A stretch of 39,713 nucleotides of DNA, from the NCBI GenBank assembly GCA_947471115.1, contig CANIXX010000004.1, forward strand, positions 1-39,713. The letters run 5' to 3'. The notes below the pieces were generated by a model. It made no database searches. It saw only the letters and a list, made by a program, of their open reading frames with translations, and was not told the DNA's origin. This DNA is from Opitutaceae bacterium. GTDB lineage: Bacteria; Verrucomicrobiota; Verrucomicrobiia; Opitutales; Opitutaceae. Positions 1 to 8,501 of the stretch are shown here, piece by piece. The first letter of the stretch is position 1. Every line of letters begins with the position of its first letter. The translations under genes and the position numbers were made by a program.

Positions 1-1512
1 CGCGTGCGCGACCTGATGGTGCGCGATGTCATCTCAGTTTGCCAAACCGCCACTTGCGCCGAGGCACTCGAAATCATCGACCAACACGATGTGCGTACCC
101 TGCCCGTGGTCGCCGAGGATAACCGTGTCATCGGCGCGGTCTCCGTGTTCCAACTCGGCAGTTTTTTCGTCCCCCAACTCCGCGAGCCGCGCGAGATGCG
201 CAAAGTGTTCACCTCTTTGGCCAACATCTCCCGAGCGCTCAAGGCCGTGACCATCCACGTCGACCGCCCTGATTTGGCCGAGGAACTCTTCGTGCGTGTC
301 GGCGCCATGGACGTAAAGTCCTTCGGCACCGTTTCGGCCGGCGAAGGCATTCCCTTTAATAAGACGATCATCATCGTGGGCGACCGCCGCGATATCCAGC
401 AGCGCTCCATCGTTCTGGGCGTGCGCGTACTCGTCATCACCGGCAACTTACCCGTAGATGCCGATGTTATCCTCGCGGCTAAAACTGCCGGCGTTTCCCT
501 GATGGTGAGCCCCTACGATTCTGCCACAACCGCCTGGATCATCCGCAGCGCCACCACGCTAGAGCGACTCGTCGACCGCAAGTTCGCCTCGCTTAGCGCC
601 GACCTTTGCATTGGCGAGTTACGCAAGAAATTATCCACCTCGACGATCCCCTCCTACATGGTCGTCGACGACGAAGGTAAACTACAGGGCATCCTCACCC
701 GCACCGACGTGCTTAAACCGGTTAAAACCCGCCTTGTACTCGTCGACCACAATGAGATGACGCAAGCGGTGAGCGGCGCCGACCAGGTGACCATCGTCGA
801 AATCATCGACCACCACCGTCTCGGGTCGCTCAACACCCAGCACCCGATCCTCTTTATCAATGAGCCGGTCGGCTCCACTTGCACCATCATCGCCGACTTG
901 TTCCGCCGCGACGGTCTCGTGCCCTCCCCTGACATCGCAGGCATCATGATGAGCGGCATCATCTCGGACACCCTCCACCTCAATAGCCCCACCACCACGG
1001 AGAAAGACGGCCTCATTCTTAGCTGGTTAGCCAAAATCGCAGGGGTCAACTCGCGCGAACTCGCCACGGAAATCTTCAATTCCGGCTCGGTGATCCTGGC
1101 CAACCCGCCCGAAAAGGTCATCCGCTCCGACTTCAAAATCTACGAGGAAGACGGCACGCGCTTTGCCGTTTCCCAGATCGAGGAACTCGGATTTGGCAAC
1201 TTTTGGAAGCATTCGCGTGAGTTGGCTGATGCCTTGCAATCCCTGCGCACGGAGGAGGCGCTCTTGTTCGCCTGCGTACTCATCACCGATATTAACACCC
1301 AAAACTCGCTACTACTGGTCAAGGGCGAGGCCGAGTTCATCAGCCGGATCAATTACACGGCGGTGCAAAAGGACGAAATTTTCGACACCCCGGGCATCGT
1401 CAGCCGCAAAAAACAACTCATCCCCTACATCGCCAGCATTCTCAAAGAAATGAATGCCGACGGCGTCATGCCCACGATCGTTGCCACGCCCGCCGTTGCC
1501 GTCGAAACCTGA
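1..1512 (+). CDS. Putative manganese-dependent (family II) inorganic pyrophosphatase with CBS and DRTGG regulatory domains; 5' end truncated by window
   Basis: ORF open to the window start. N-terminal CBS motifs (VRDLMVRDVISV...DVRTLPVV), DRTGG-like middle, second CBS, then DHH phosphoesterase motifs (LVDHNE, EIIDHHRLG, GSTCTIIADLF) and a DHHA2-like C-terminus. Confidence 0.88.
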   Translation, partial: RVRDLMVRDVISVCQTATCAEALEIIDQHDVRTLPVVAEDNRVIGAVSVFQLGSFFVPQLREPREMRKVFTSLANISRALKAVTIHVDRPDLAEELFVRVGAMDVKSFGTVSAGEGIPFNKTIIIVGDRRDIQQRSIVLGVRVLVITGNLPVDADVILAAKTAGVSLMVSPYDSATTAWIIRSATTLERLVDRKFASLSADLCIGELRKKLSTSTIPSYMVVDDEGKLQGILTRTDVLKPVKTRLVLVDHNEMTQAVSGADQVTIVEIIDHHRLGSLNTQHPILFINEPVGSTCTIIADLFRRDGLVPSPDIAGIMMSGIISDTLHLNSPTTTEKDGLILSWLAKIAGVNSRELATEIFNSGSVILANPPEKVIRSDFKIYEEDGTRFAVSQIEELGFGNFWKHSRELADALQSLRTEEALLFACVLITDINTQNSLLLVKGEAEFISRINYTAVQKDEIFDTPGIVSRKKQLIPYIASILKEMNADGVMPTIVATPAVAVET

Positions 1513-1584
1513 GCCGCCAGAGGAAGGCAAGCGGGAGATCCCCAGATATTCTAGTTCGCGATCAAGTTTAGCCTTTCGCGGATT

Positions 1585-1644
1585 TTGGCCAGGGACGGCC
1601 AACTACACCAATCGCCCTCTGGAGGGTTGGCCGTCCCCAGCCAA
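1585..1644. repeat. Intergenic palindrome TTGGCCAGGGACGGCCAAC...GTTGGCCGTCCCCAGCCAA
   Basis: 1585-1603 and 1626-1644, about 17/19 complementary; related to the element at 2984-3112. Confidence 0.7.
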
Positions 1645-1672
1645 TTCAGCTAATAATGAAAACGTTTTAGAA

Positions 1673-2131
1673 TTACTTGAGTGCGCTATCCGTGGCGAAA
1701 GACGCGTAGACCACCCCGATCAGATTATAGCGCGTGACTCGCTCGCGGTCCTCCGACTCGTTGTTTAAACCCTGGACTCGCCAGCCGTCGTTTTCGGGCG
1801 CGAGTAACACGTGAACGACCCGGCGGCCATGGCGATTAACATAACCGATTTGCATGCCCACTTTGAGATTGGCGTAGTCGATCGGGGCCAACACCAGCAC
1901 CGTGCGATCTCCATAAATGGGCCGCATGGAATCCCCGCTGCCGATCACGGTCTCTCGGCCGGATTGCCTCGCCGAAACCTGCTCTGCGTCCTGCCATGCC
2001 TGCATCCTCCCTACATCAGAGGACGGCACCGGCCTGAGACTAGGCTCAACCTCCGGCACGCTTACGCAACCGGTCAGCCACAACCCGCCCCCCATCACCC
2101 ACCAGTGGATGCACAATTTATCGCGGTTCAT
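1673..2131 (-). CDS. Putative lipoprotein with S24/S26 signal-peptidase-like domain
   Basis: ORF 152 aa. Lipobox-like LTGC near the N-terminus; GSGDSMRPIYGDRTVLV serine motif and VVHVLL...NNESEDRERV motif resembling S26 peptidases. Confidence 0.65.
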   Translation of the reverse strand: MNRDKLCIHWWVMGGGLWLTGCVSVPEVEPSLRPVPSSDVGRMQAWQDAEQVSARQSGRETVIGSGDSMRPIYGDRTVLVLAPIDYANLKVGMQIGYVNRHGRRVVHVLLAPENDGWRVQGLNNESEDRERVTRYNLIGVVYASFATDSALK

Positions 2132-2277
2132 CGTGTTATATTACTCTCTATCGACCCACGCCCGAAATAATTAACAAAAAAATCATCGTGTAATTCCATT
2201 CTGCGACTTCAGATTTATCAATTCGGTCCGATGTTAGTAAAACTCCGCCCCTGTTTTATTCATTCCGCCCCTTCTGT

Positions 2278-2931
2278 ATGAAACGACTCGTCATCATTGA
2301 AGATCAGACCGCCATCCGTGAAATGTTAGTGGAAATTCTTCGCCTCGACCCTAACTACAAACTGGTCGGTGAAAGCGGTGAAGGCCAAAACGCCCTGAAC
2401 CTGTGCATGGAGTTGAAACCCGACTTATTGGTGCTCGATGCCAAGCTACCCGGTCTCAATGGCGTGGACCTGCTCCGGCGTTTGTCCAAGCAGCTCAAAA
2501 ACGTGCGTGTGCTGGTCTTTTCAGGGCACGAAAATCCAGTGCTGGTTCGCGAGATGCTTGAGGCGGGCGCCCACGGATTTGTTGAAAAAACCGCCGGCCT
2601 CTTCGAGTTTAAAAAAGGCCTGGAAACCGTCGCCAATGGCGGCACCTATTTCGGCCCTGCGGTTGCCTCCCTGCTGCGCAACGTCGTGGCCAACCCCGCC
2701 TCTAGCGCCACCGCCGATTTTCTCACCGATCGAGAACGCGAAATCCTCCAACTCGTCGCCGAAAGCAACAGCACCAAGGAGATCGCCTGCAAGCTCGATA
2801 TCAGCGTGAAAACCGTGGACAACCACCGCACCAATCTCATGCGTAAGCTTAACCTACACGACGTCGCCAGCCTCACCCGCTATGCCCTCGATGTCGGCCT
2901 CATTGAGCCCAATAAATCCAAGGCTTCCTAA
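2278..2931 (+). CDS. Response regulator, NarL/FixJ (LuxR HTH) family
   Basis: Receiver domain ([31 protein letters not shown] in FVEKTAG) followed by LuxR HTH ([43 protein letters not shown]). Confidence 0.93.
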   Translation: MKRLVIIEDQTAIREMLVEILRLDPNYKLVGESGEGQNALNLCMELKPDLLVLDAKLPGLNGVDLLRRLSKQLKNVRVLVFSGHENPVLVREMLEAGAHGFVEKTAGLFEFKKGLETVANGGTYFGPAVASLLRNVVANPASSATADFLTDREREILQLVAESNSTKEIACKLDISVKTVDNHRTNLMRKLNLHDVASLTRYALDVGLIEPNKSKAS

Positions 2932-2983
2932 GGAAACAGCACGCGAGGCGAAGTCCGAGGCTTACTTGGCCTTGAAACGCGAG

Positions 2984-3112
2984 TATACCAATTCGCGATC
3001 AAGATGAGATTAATTGGCCAGGACGGCCAACCTTACAACCGATCGAAAGATGTAGATATCGCGTTGGCCGTCGATGGCCCATTGCGCGCACCTTGAAAAC
3101 GAATTGGTATTA
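2984..3112. repeat. MITE-like element with terminal inverted repeats TATACCAATTCG / CGAATTGGTATTA
   Basis: Ends at 2984-2995 and 3100-3112; internal ttggccaggacggccaac / gttggccgtcgatggcc palindrome shared with 1585-1644. Confidence 0.65.
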
Positions 3113-3293
3113 GGAGCGGACGATACGGAGGTCGTCCCTACGGGTGGGGCCAGCTCCGTTTGAACGGGTTCGCGCTTAGACTCCGCTACAAGCGCCTGCC
3201 ACTCAAACAGAACATCCAGGAATTTGGATCCGTTGTCCCAACTGTTGTAAAAACGCATCGCTTCGCCTGCTTCGGGTTGTCCATGGTGAGCGC

Positions 3294-4115
3294 GTGTCCG
3301 ACTCCCTTACGCTCAAGCCGATCGGCTTCATCCGCACCGGCAAACAGGTGAAATTCCAAGCGCGCCACCAACCCGTCGATGGCGACGCGGAGTGCAACGT
3401 CTTGGAATTACTGCCTGGCGTAAACTTCGAGCAAGCGCTGCAGGATGTGGCCGGCTTCGACCGGGTGTGGCTGTTGTGGTGGTTTCATCGCAACGAGACC
3501 TGGCGTCCCTTGGTGTTGCCACCACGCGGTCCCTCGCAACGGCGCGGCGTGTTTGCCACCCGCTCGCCACACCGCCCCAACCCGCTCGGCATGACACCGG
3601 TGCGGCTGCTCGGCATCGAGGGGCGCAAGTTGCTGCTCGGCGCCTGCGACTTGATCGAAGGCACACCGGTTTTCGACATAAAGCCCTACGTTCCCGCCTA
3701 CGATTCGTTCCCCGAAGCAAAAGCCGGTTGGATCGACGAAGTGGACACACTAGTCAAAACGCCGGCGCGTTTCGCGGTTAGCTTCGCGCCCACCGCCGAG
3801 GTCCAAGCGCAGTGGCTGCGCGCGGAACATGGCGTCGATTTCACCCCACGGCTCATCGAACTGCTTTCTCGCGATCCCTCGCCGCACCGCACCCGCCGAA
3901 TCCGCAAACGGCCCTCAGGCGGATTTGAAATCGGCTGCGGCGCCTGGCGCGCGACCTTTGCTATGGAAGCCGAGAGAGTGACCGTAAACGCCCTAGAAAC
4001 GGGTTATCCCATGCGGTTTTTAACCCGTGAAGGTTACGAAGCGGTGCCCGATCGCGAAGCCCAATTGGCATTTCTAGCCCGCTGGCCGGAAACGCAGGCG
4101 GAAATTACAGAGTAA
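3294..4115 (+). CDS. trmO: tRNA (N6-threonylcarbamoyladenosine(37)-N6)-methyltransferase TrmO (TsaA/YaeB family)
   Basis: GTG start. Motifs LKPIGFIRT, GFDRVWLLWWFH, RRGVFATRSPHRPNPLGMTPVRLL, GTPVFDIKPYVPAYD are diagnostic of the UPF0066/TrmO family. Confidence 0.9.
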   Translation: MSDSLTLKPIGFIRTGKQVKFQARHQPVDGDAECNVLELLPGVNFEQALQDVAGFDRVWLLWWFHRNETWRPLVLPPRGPSQRRGVFATRSPHRPNPLGMTPVRLLGIEGRKLLLGACDLIEGTPVFDIKPYVPAYDSFPEAKAGWIDEVDTLVKTPARFAVSFAPTAEVQAQWLRAEHGVDFTPRLIELLSRDPSPHRTRRIRKRPSGGFEIGCGAWRATFAMEAERVTVNALETGYPMRFLTREGYEAVPDREAQLAFLARWPETQAEITE

Positions 4116-4133
4116 ACCCGCCCCCTGAATTTC

Positions 4134-4218
4134 AACCGCTAATGGACGCTAATTTACGCTAATAAAACCAAAACTTTAATACTTCTGTATTAGCGACTAT
4201 CAGCAATTATTAGCGGTT
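4134..4218. repeat. Intergenic inverted repeat AACCGCTAAT...ATTAGCGGTT between convergent trmO and cysH
   Basis: aaccgctaat (4134-4143) and attagcggtt (4209-4218) are perfect 10-bp reverse complements; interior carries further GCTAAT/ATTAGC units. Confidence 0.7.
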
Positions 4219-4259
4219 TAATCCGGTTCGATTTTATGGCCGGGAAAGAAGAACCTGCC

Positions 4260-4985
4260 TCAAATCTGGAAGTCGACTCGGCCCGAGCTTTCGTGCAACC
4301 CGCACTCACGATGGAGCCCACCAAAACGCGTCTGCTCCTCGGTCATGCCTGCTTCGAGTTTCGACGTGCTGTGCCAGTCGCCGACCGAGACGTAGCCCTC
4401 CTCCCAAAGTGGGTGGTAATTGAGCCCGTGTTCGGTGAGGTAGCGGTGAATCGTACGGTTATCCCAATCGATGATCGGATGGACTTTGGTGACCTTGTTT
4501 TGGTGATGAACCACGGGCAATTGGCCTCGGGTGCTGGCTTGCGTGCGGCGCAATCCGGCCAACCACGCAGTTGCCCCTAGTTCGCGCGCGGCTCGGTCCA
4601 TCGGCTCGACCTTGTTGAGGTGGTTGTAGCGCTTCAGCCCGTCGAGCCCGAGTTCCCACTGTTTACCATAAAGCGCCTCCTGCTGCGCCGCAGTCTGCGC
4701 CGGCACATAGGTCTTGAGGTTAAGATTAAGCTTCTTGGTGAGATCGGCAGCGAAGCGGTACGTCTCGGGAAACAGGTAGCCGGTATCAATAAAAATCACT
4801 GGGATCTGCGGCACGATCTGCGTTACCAAATGCAACATCACCGCCGATTGGATGCCAAAACTGGTGGTCAGCACCAAACCGTCGCCGTAGGTGTCCACCG
4901 CCCAACGAACACGAGACTCCGCCGTCACATGTTCAAGGTCTGGGGTGTCGGCGGCGGACACGGAAGTGGGGGCTCCGGAATTCAT
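4260..4985 (-). CDS. cysH: Phosphoadenylyl-sulfate reductase (PAPS reductase, CysH)
   Basis: [46 protein letters not shown]-terminal RECGLH active-site motif; no additional CC/CxxC cluster motif seen. Confidence 0.92.
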   Translation of the reverse strand: MNSGAPTSVSAADTPDLEHVTAESRVRWAVDTYGDGLVLTTSFGIQSAVMLHLVTQIVPQIPVIFIDTGYLFPETYRFAADLTKKLNLNLKTYVPAQTAAQQEALYGKQWELGLDGLKRYNHLNKVEPMDRAARELGATAWLAGLRRTQASTRGQLPVVHHQNKVTKVHPIIDWDNRTIHRYLTEHGLNYHPLWEEGYVSVGDWHSTSKLEAGMTEEQTRFGGLHRECGLHESSGRVDFQI

Positions 4986-5002
4986 AATGGCTAAAACATG
5001 AT

Positions 5003-5020
5003 TACTTCATGTACGAAGTA
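5003..5020. promoter_or_regulatory. Candidate operator palindrome upstream of cysH
   Basis: tacttcatgtacgaagta: 6-bp arms TACTTC/GAAGTA around a 6-nt centre, 18-35 bp upstream of the cysH start, in AT-rich upstream DNA. Confidence 0.35.
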
Positions 5021-5315
5021 AAGATTAAAGCTAAAAACAAAATAAATTGTTTATATAAAGAATCTTAAATTCATATAATAGAGCAGGGATTGAATCAAAT
5101 TCACCCCACTTCGCGTAATCTGTATCCGCCCTCGTTTCGCCGAGCTATCACTACAAATACCCATTGTGTTAACTCTCAAGGGCGTTCAAGCGCGTCGAGG
5201 CCTGGCTGATGGCTTCGGTTGAAAACACGCTGCTAAAAGTGGCAAACCGTTGAATAAGGGAAGGGTAATGAGGCATCACCATCATTGTAACGTCACAGGC
5301 CGCTAAAACTTAAAT

Positions 5316-5335
5316 TGGGAAACTACGTTCCCAAA
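5316..5335 (-). terminator. Possible terminator hairpin in the valS-cysH intergenic region
   Basis: ttgggaa/ttcccaa perfect 7-bp arms; on the minus strand followed by a modestly T-rich TTTAAGTTTTA. Confidence 0.35.
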
Positions 5336-5442
5336 AAAACTGCAGTATATGGGGCGGCTGTGACCCCGTATACGTTTTTTGAAAAGCCCCCCCGTATGAG
5401 GGTCCTGCGCGCCAAATCATGTCGGATCGAGTTCTGAGGTAG

Positions 5443-5512
5443 TGCGGTGCTTTAGCCCGCAGGTTTGCAACGCATTCTTCCCACAATCGTCGATGTGGGC
5501 TGAAGCACCGTA
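5443..5512. repeat. Long imperfect inverted repeat downstream of valS
   Basis: tgcggtgctttagcccgca (5443-5461) versus tgtgggctgaagcaccgta (5494-5512): about 16/19 complementary by hand alignment. Confidence 0.7.
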
Positions 5513-5548
5513 TCACTATCGGTCCGCCTCATTGAATGTCACTGCCTA

Positions 5549-8338
5549 CTAGCCCAGAGAAGCCAACAGGCGGGCGACTTCGTCACGTTTGGCCTGCAAC
5601 TCCGCCAGTTGCTTGCGGGCGCCATCTAACACTGCCGCTGGAGCTTTACTGGTGAAGGTCACGTTGGCCAAGCGCGCCTCGGTGCCCGCGATGTGCTTAC
5701 CCACCGTGTCGAGCTCCTTGGTCAAACGCACCCGTTCAGCCACCGCGTCCACCTTCACCCCAGTATCGAGGAAAAGCGTACCGAAGGGCGTCACAATCGC
5801 GGGCAACGCGAGCTCGGCCGCAGCCCGAGATATCTCGGCCGCGCCAACCAAACGTGTGAGCTTGGCCAATGCGGCGGACAACGCGCTCCAAGCCGCGTCG
5901 GCGCCGAGGGCGAGGAACTTCACGTCACGCTTTTGGCCTACATTTTGCTCGGTCTTCAACTGGCGAGCGAGAGTCACGAACTGCTTGAGCGTCTCCACCC
6001 GGCCGGAGGCGTGGGCGTCGAGTTGAATACCGCGCGCATTCAAGGCGGCGATCAAGTCGGCGGGCGACTCGATACGGGCGTCTTGCACGAAGGGCTTACC
6101 GGGGGCTGCGTAGCCGAGCAGCGACCAAAGTTCCTCGGTGATGAACGGGGCGAACGGTTCAAACAGGAGCAAGAACTGGCGGATAACCAAATCCTGCACG
6201 GCGAGCGCGTGGTCTTTAACCGCCGGATCTTGCACGCGCGCCTTGGCGACCTCGACATACCAGTCGCAAAAATCGTTCCAGAAAAACGAATACAGCCGCT
6301 GGGTGGCGCCAGCGAACTCGAAGTCGGTGAACCCGCGCTCGACCGTTTTCATCGTGTCGAGCAGAGCGGTAAGCAGGGCATGGTCGTCGTCGTCGAGCTG
6401 GCTGGCGTCGAGGCGGGCAAGGATAGCGCCGAGCGAGGAGTTGTCACTCATGGCGCCGTTCATTTGGCGGAAACGGCAGGCGTTCCAGAGCTTGTTGCTG
6501 AAGTTTTTGCCGCTCTCGATGCGATCCTCGTCAAACTTCACGTCTTGGCCCAGCGGTGCCATTTGCAGCAAGCCGAAGCGCAAACCGTCGGCGCCATACT
6601 TCTGGATGAGGTCGAGCGGGTCGGGCGAATTGCCGAGGGTTTTGGACATCTTGCGGCCCTGCTTGTCGCGTACGATGCCGTTGAAATAAACGTGTTTGAA
6701 CGGGATACGTTCCTCGACGGGCGCGCCGGGTTTGGCGAACTCAAGGCCGGCCATAATCATGCGGGCGACCCAGAAGAATATGATGTCGGCACCGGTCGCG
6801 AGCGTGGTGGTCGGGTAGAACTGCGAAAAATTGGCCTTGGCCTGAGCCTCGGCGTCCGGCCAGCCGAGGGTGGCGAAGGGCCAAAGCCACGATGATGCCC
6901 AGGTATCGAGCACGTCGTCTTCCTGTATCCAGTTTTCAGGATCGGCGGGGCCTTCGAGCGAAACGTGGATTTTATTCGGATCGCGCAGGTCGGCCTCGGT
7001 GAGCTTCTCGCGGTCGATGCCCTTGGCGTACCAAACCGGGATGCGGTGGCCCCACCAGAGTTGGCGCGAGATGCACCAGTCCTGAATGTTATCGAGCCAG
7101 TTAAGATAAACCTTGGACCAGCGCTCAGGGTGCATCTGGATGAGCCCGTCGCGCACGACCTGCTTGGCCTCCTCGACGCGCGGATAACGCAACCACCATT
7201 GCTGGGTGAGGCGGGGCTCGATCGGCACGCCGGCGCGCTGGGAATAACCGACGTTGTTTTCGTAGGCTTTGGCCTCGATCAGATTGCCGCTGGCTTCGAG
7301 CAGCTCGGCGGCCTTTTTACGGGCGGCGAAACGCTCCATGCCGGCCAGCTCGGGGCCGGCGAATTCGTTCATCGTGCCGTCGGCGTTGAGCGCGTCGATC
7401 ACGGGAAGCTGGTGGCGCTGGCCGATCTCGAAATCGACCTTGTCGTGGGCCGGGGTGACCTTGAGCGCACCGGCGGCGAAGGCCGGATCAACCGCTTCAT
7501 CGGCGATGATCGGGATCTGCACGCGCTCACCGAGGGGACGCCAGACTTTTTTGCCCACGAGGTGGGTGTAGCGGACGTCGTCAGGGTGGACTGCCACGGC
7601 GACGTCGGCGGCGATGGTCTCGGGACGCGTGGTTTCGAGGATGAGGTGGGTGAACGGCGTGACGTTGCCCTCGGCGTCGGTGATGGTGGAGGGCTCGACC
7701 AACTCGTAGCGCAGGCGGTACATGAAGCCCTTGGTGGGACGCATCTCGACCTCTTCGTCGGAGAGCGCGGTGAGCGAAGTCGGGCACCAGTTAACCATAC
7801 GTTTGCCCCGGTAAATGCAGGCGCGACCCTGTTCGTCGGTGCTGTTGAACAGCTTCACGAAGGAGGTGAGCACGGCCTTCGAATAGCCGGGGTCCATGGT
7901 GAAATGGGTGCGGTCCCAGTCGCAGGAGCAGCCGAGCTCGCGCAGCTGTTTTAAGATGTGGTCGCCCTTCTCGTCGCGCCACGTCCAAACGCGCTTGAGG
8001 AACTCCTCGCGGCCGAGATCGCGGCGGCCCTTGCCCTCGTTTTTTTTGAGGTGCTTTTCCACCATGGTCTGGGTGGCGATGCCGGCGTGGTCGGTGCCGG
8101 GGATCCAGCAGGCGGCCTTGCCCTCGAGGCGGGCGCGGCGGATGAGCGCATCCTGAAGGGTGTTGTTGAGCACGTGGCCCATGTGTAGGATGCCGGTGAC
8201 ATTGGGCGGAGGAATAACGATGGAGTAAGTCTCCTGGCCGGGGGCGGCATGTCCGGCGAAGCACTTGGCTTCCTGCCAGGCGGCATACCATTTGGCTTCA
8301 ACGTCGCGGGCTTCGTAGCTCTTGGTGATCTCGGGCAT
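5549..8338 (-). CDS. valS: Valine--tRNA ligase
   Basis: 929 aa. PPPNVTGILHMGH (HIGH), GTDHAGIATQ, RQLWWGHRIPVWY, DKQGRKMSKTLGNSPDPLDLI (KMSKS), C-terminal coiled coil. Confidence 0.98.
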   Translation of the reverse strand: MPEITKSYEARDVEAKWYAAWQEAKCFAGHAAPGQETYSIVIPPPNVTGILHMGHVLNNTLQDALIRRARLEGKAACWIPGTDHAGIATQTMVEKHLKKNEGKGRRDLGREEFLKRVWTWRDEKGDHILKQLRELGCSCDWDRTHFTMDPGYSKAVLTSFVKLFNSTDEQGRACIYRGKRMVNWCPTSLTALSDEEVEMRPTKGFMYRLRYELVEPSTITDAEGNVTPFTHLILETTRPETIAADVAVAVHPDDVRYTHLVGKKVWRPLGERVQIPIIADEAVDPAFAAGALKVTPAHDKVDFEIGQRHQLPVIDALNADGTMNEFAGPELAGMERFAARKKAAELLEASGNLIEAKAYENNVGYSQRAGVPIEPRLTQQWWLRYPRVEEAKQVVRDGLIQMHPERWSKVYLNWLDNIQDWCISRQLWWGHRIPVWYAKGIDREKLTEADLRDPNKIHVSLEGPADPENWIQEDDVLDTWASSWLWPFATLGWPDAEAQAKANFSQFYPTTTLATGADIIFFWVARMIMAGLEFAKPGAPVEERIPFKHVYFNGIVRDKQGRKMSKTLGNSPDPLDLIQKYGADGLRFGLLQMAPLGQDVKFDEDRIESGKNFSNKLWNACRFRQMNGAMSDNSSLGAILARLDASQLDDDDHALLTALLDTMKTVERGFTDFEFAGATQRLYSFFWNDFCDWYVEVAKARVQDPAVKDHALAVQDLVIRQFLLLFEPFAPFITEELWSLLGYAAPGKPFVQDARIESPADLIAALNARGIQLDAHASGRVETLKQFVTLARQLKTEQNVGQKRDVKFLALGADAAWSALSAALAKLTRLVGAAEISRAAAELALPAIVTPFGTLFLDTGVKVDAVAERVRLTKELDTVGKHIAGTEARLANVTFTSKAPAAVLDGARKQLAELQAKRDEVARLLASLG

Positions 8339-8354
8339 GGTCGTAAAAAATTAA

Positions 8355-8372
8355 GCCGGTCAGCCAACCGGC
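8355..8372 (-). terminator. Terminator/attenuator-like hairpin in the valS leader
   Basis: Coding strand: GCCGGT-TGGCTG-ACCGGC followed by TTAATTTTTTACGACC then the valS ATG. Confidence 0.45.
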
Positions 8373-8501
8373 CGACCGGACCGCTGGCAAGCGTTGGGAT
8401 TTGCTGCACAGGGTGTTTCGAAGAACCCGATCCCCCAGGCTAGAGCCAACGAACGTAGAGCGGTTGAGCACACCTGTTTTAGGCGGAACTCAGGAAGATC
8501 A

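Noticed and set aside
1454-2174. Plus-strand ORFs (1454-1768, 1811-2170, 1917-2174)
   Set aside because: Overlap the pyrophosphatase end, the intergenic palindrome or the antisense of the better-supported signal-peptidase-like gene; no motifs.
5693-6895. 400-aa plus-strand ORF opposite valS
   Set aside because: Lies entirely antisense to a confidently identified valS; composition is typical of a GC-rich shadow ORF and no family motif is visible.
6965-7954. 329-aa plus-strand ORF opposite valS
   Set aside because: Same reasoning: antisense shadow of valS.
8339-8501. T-box riboswitch upstream of valS
   Set aside because: No TGGNACCGCG T-box motif or clear specifier loop found by eye; kept only as a generic attenuator candidate.
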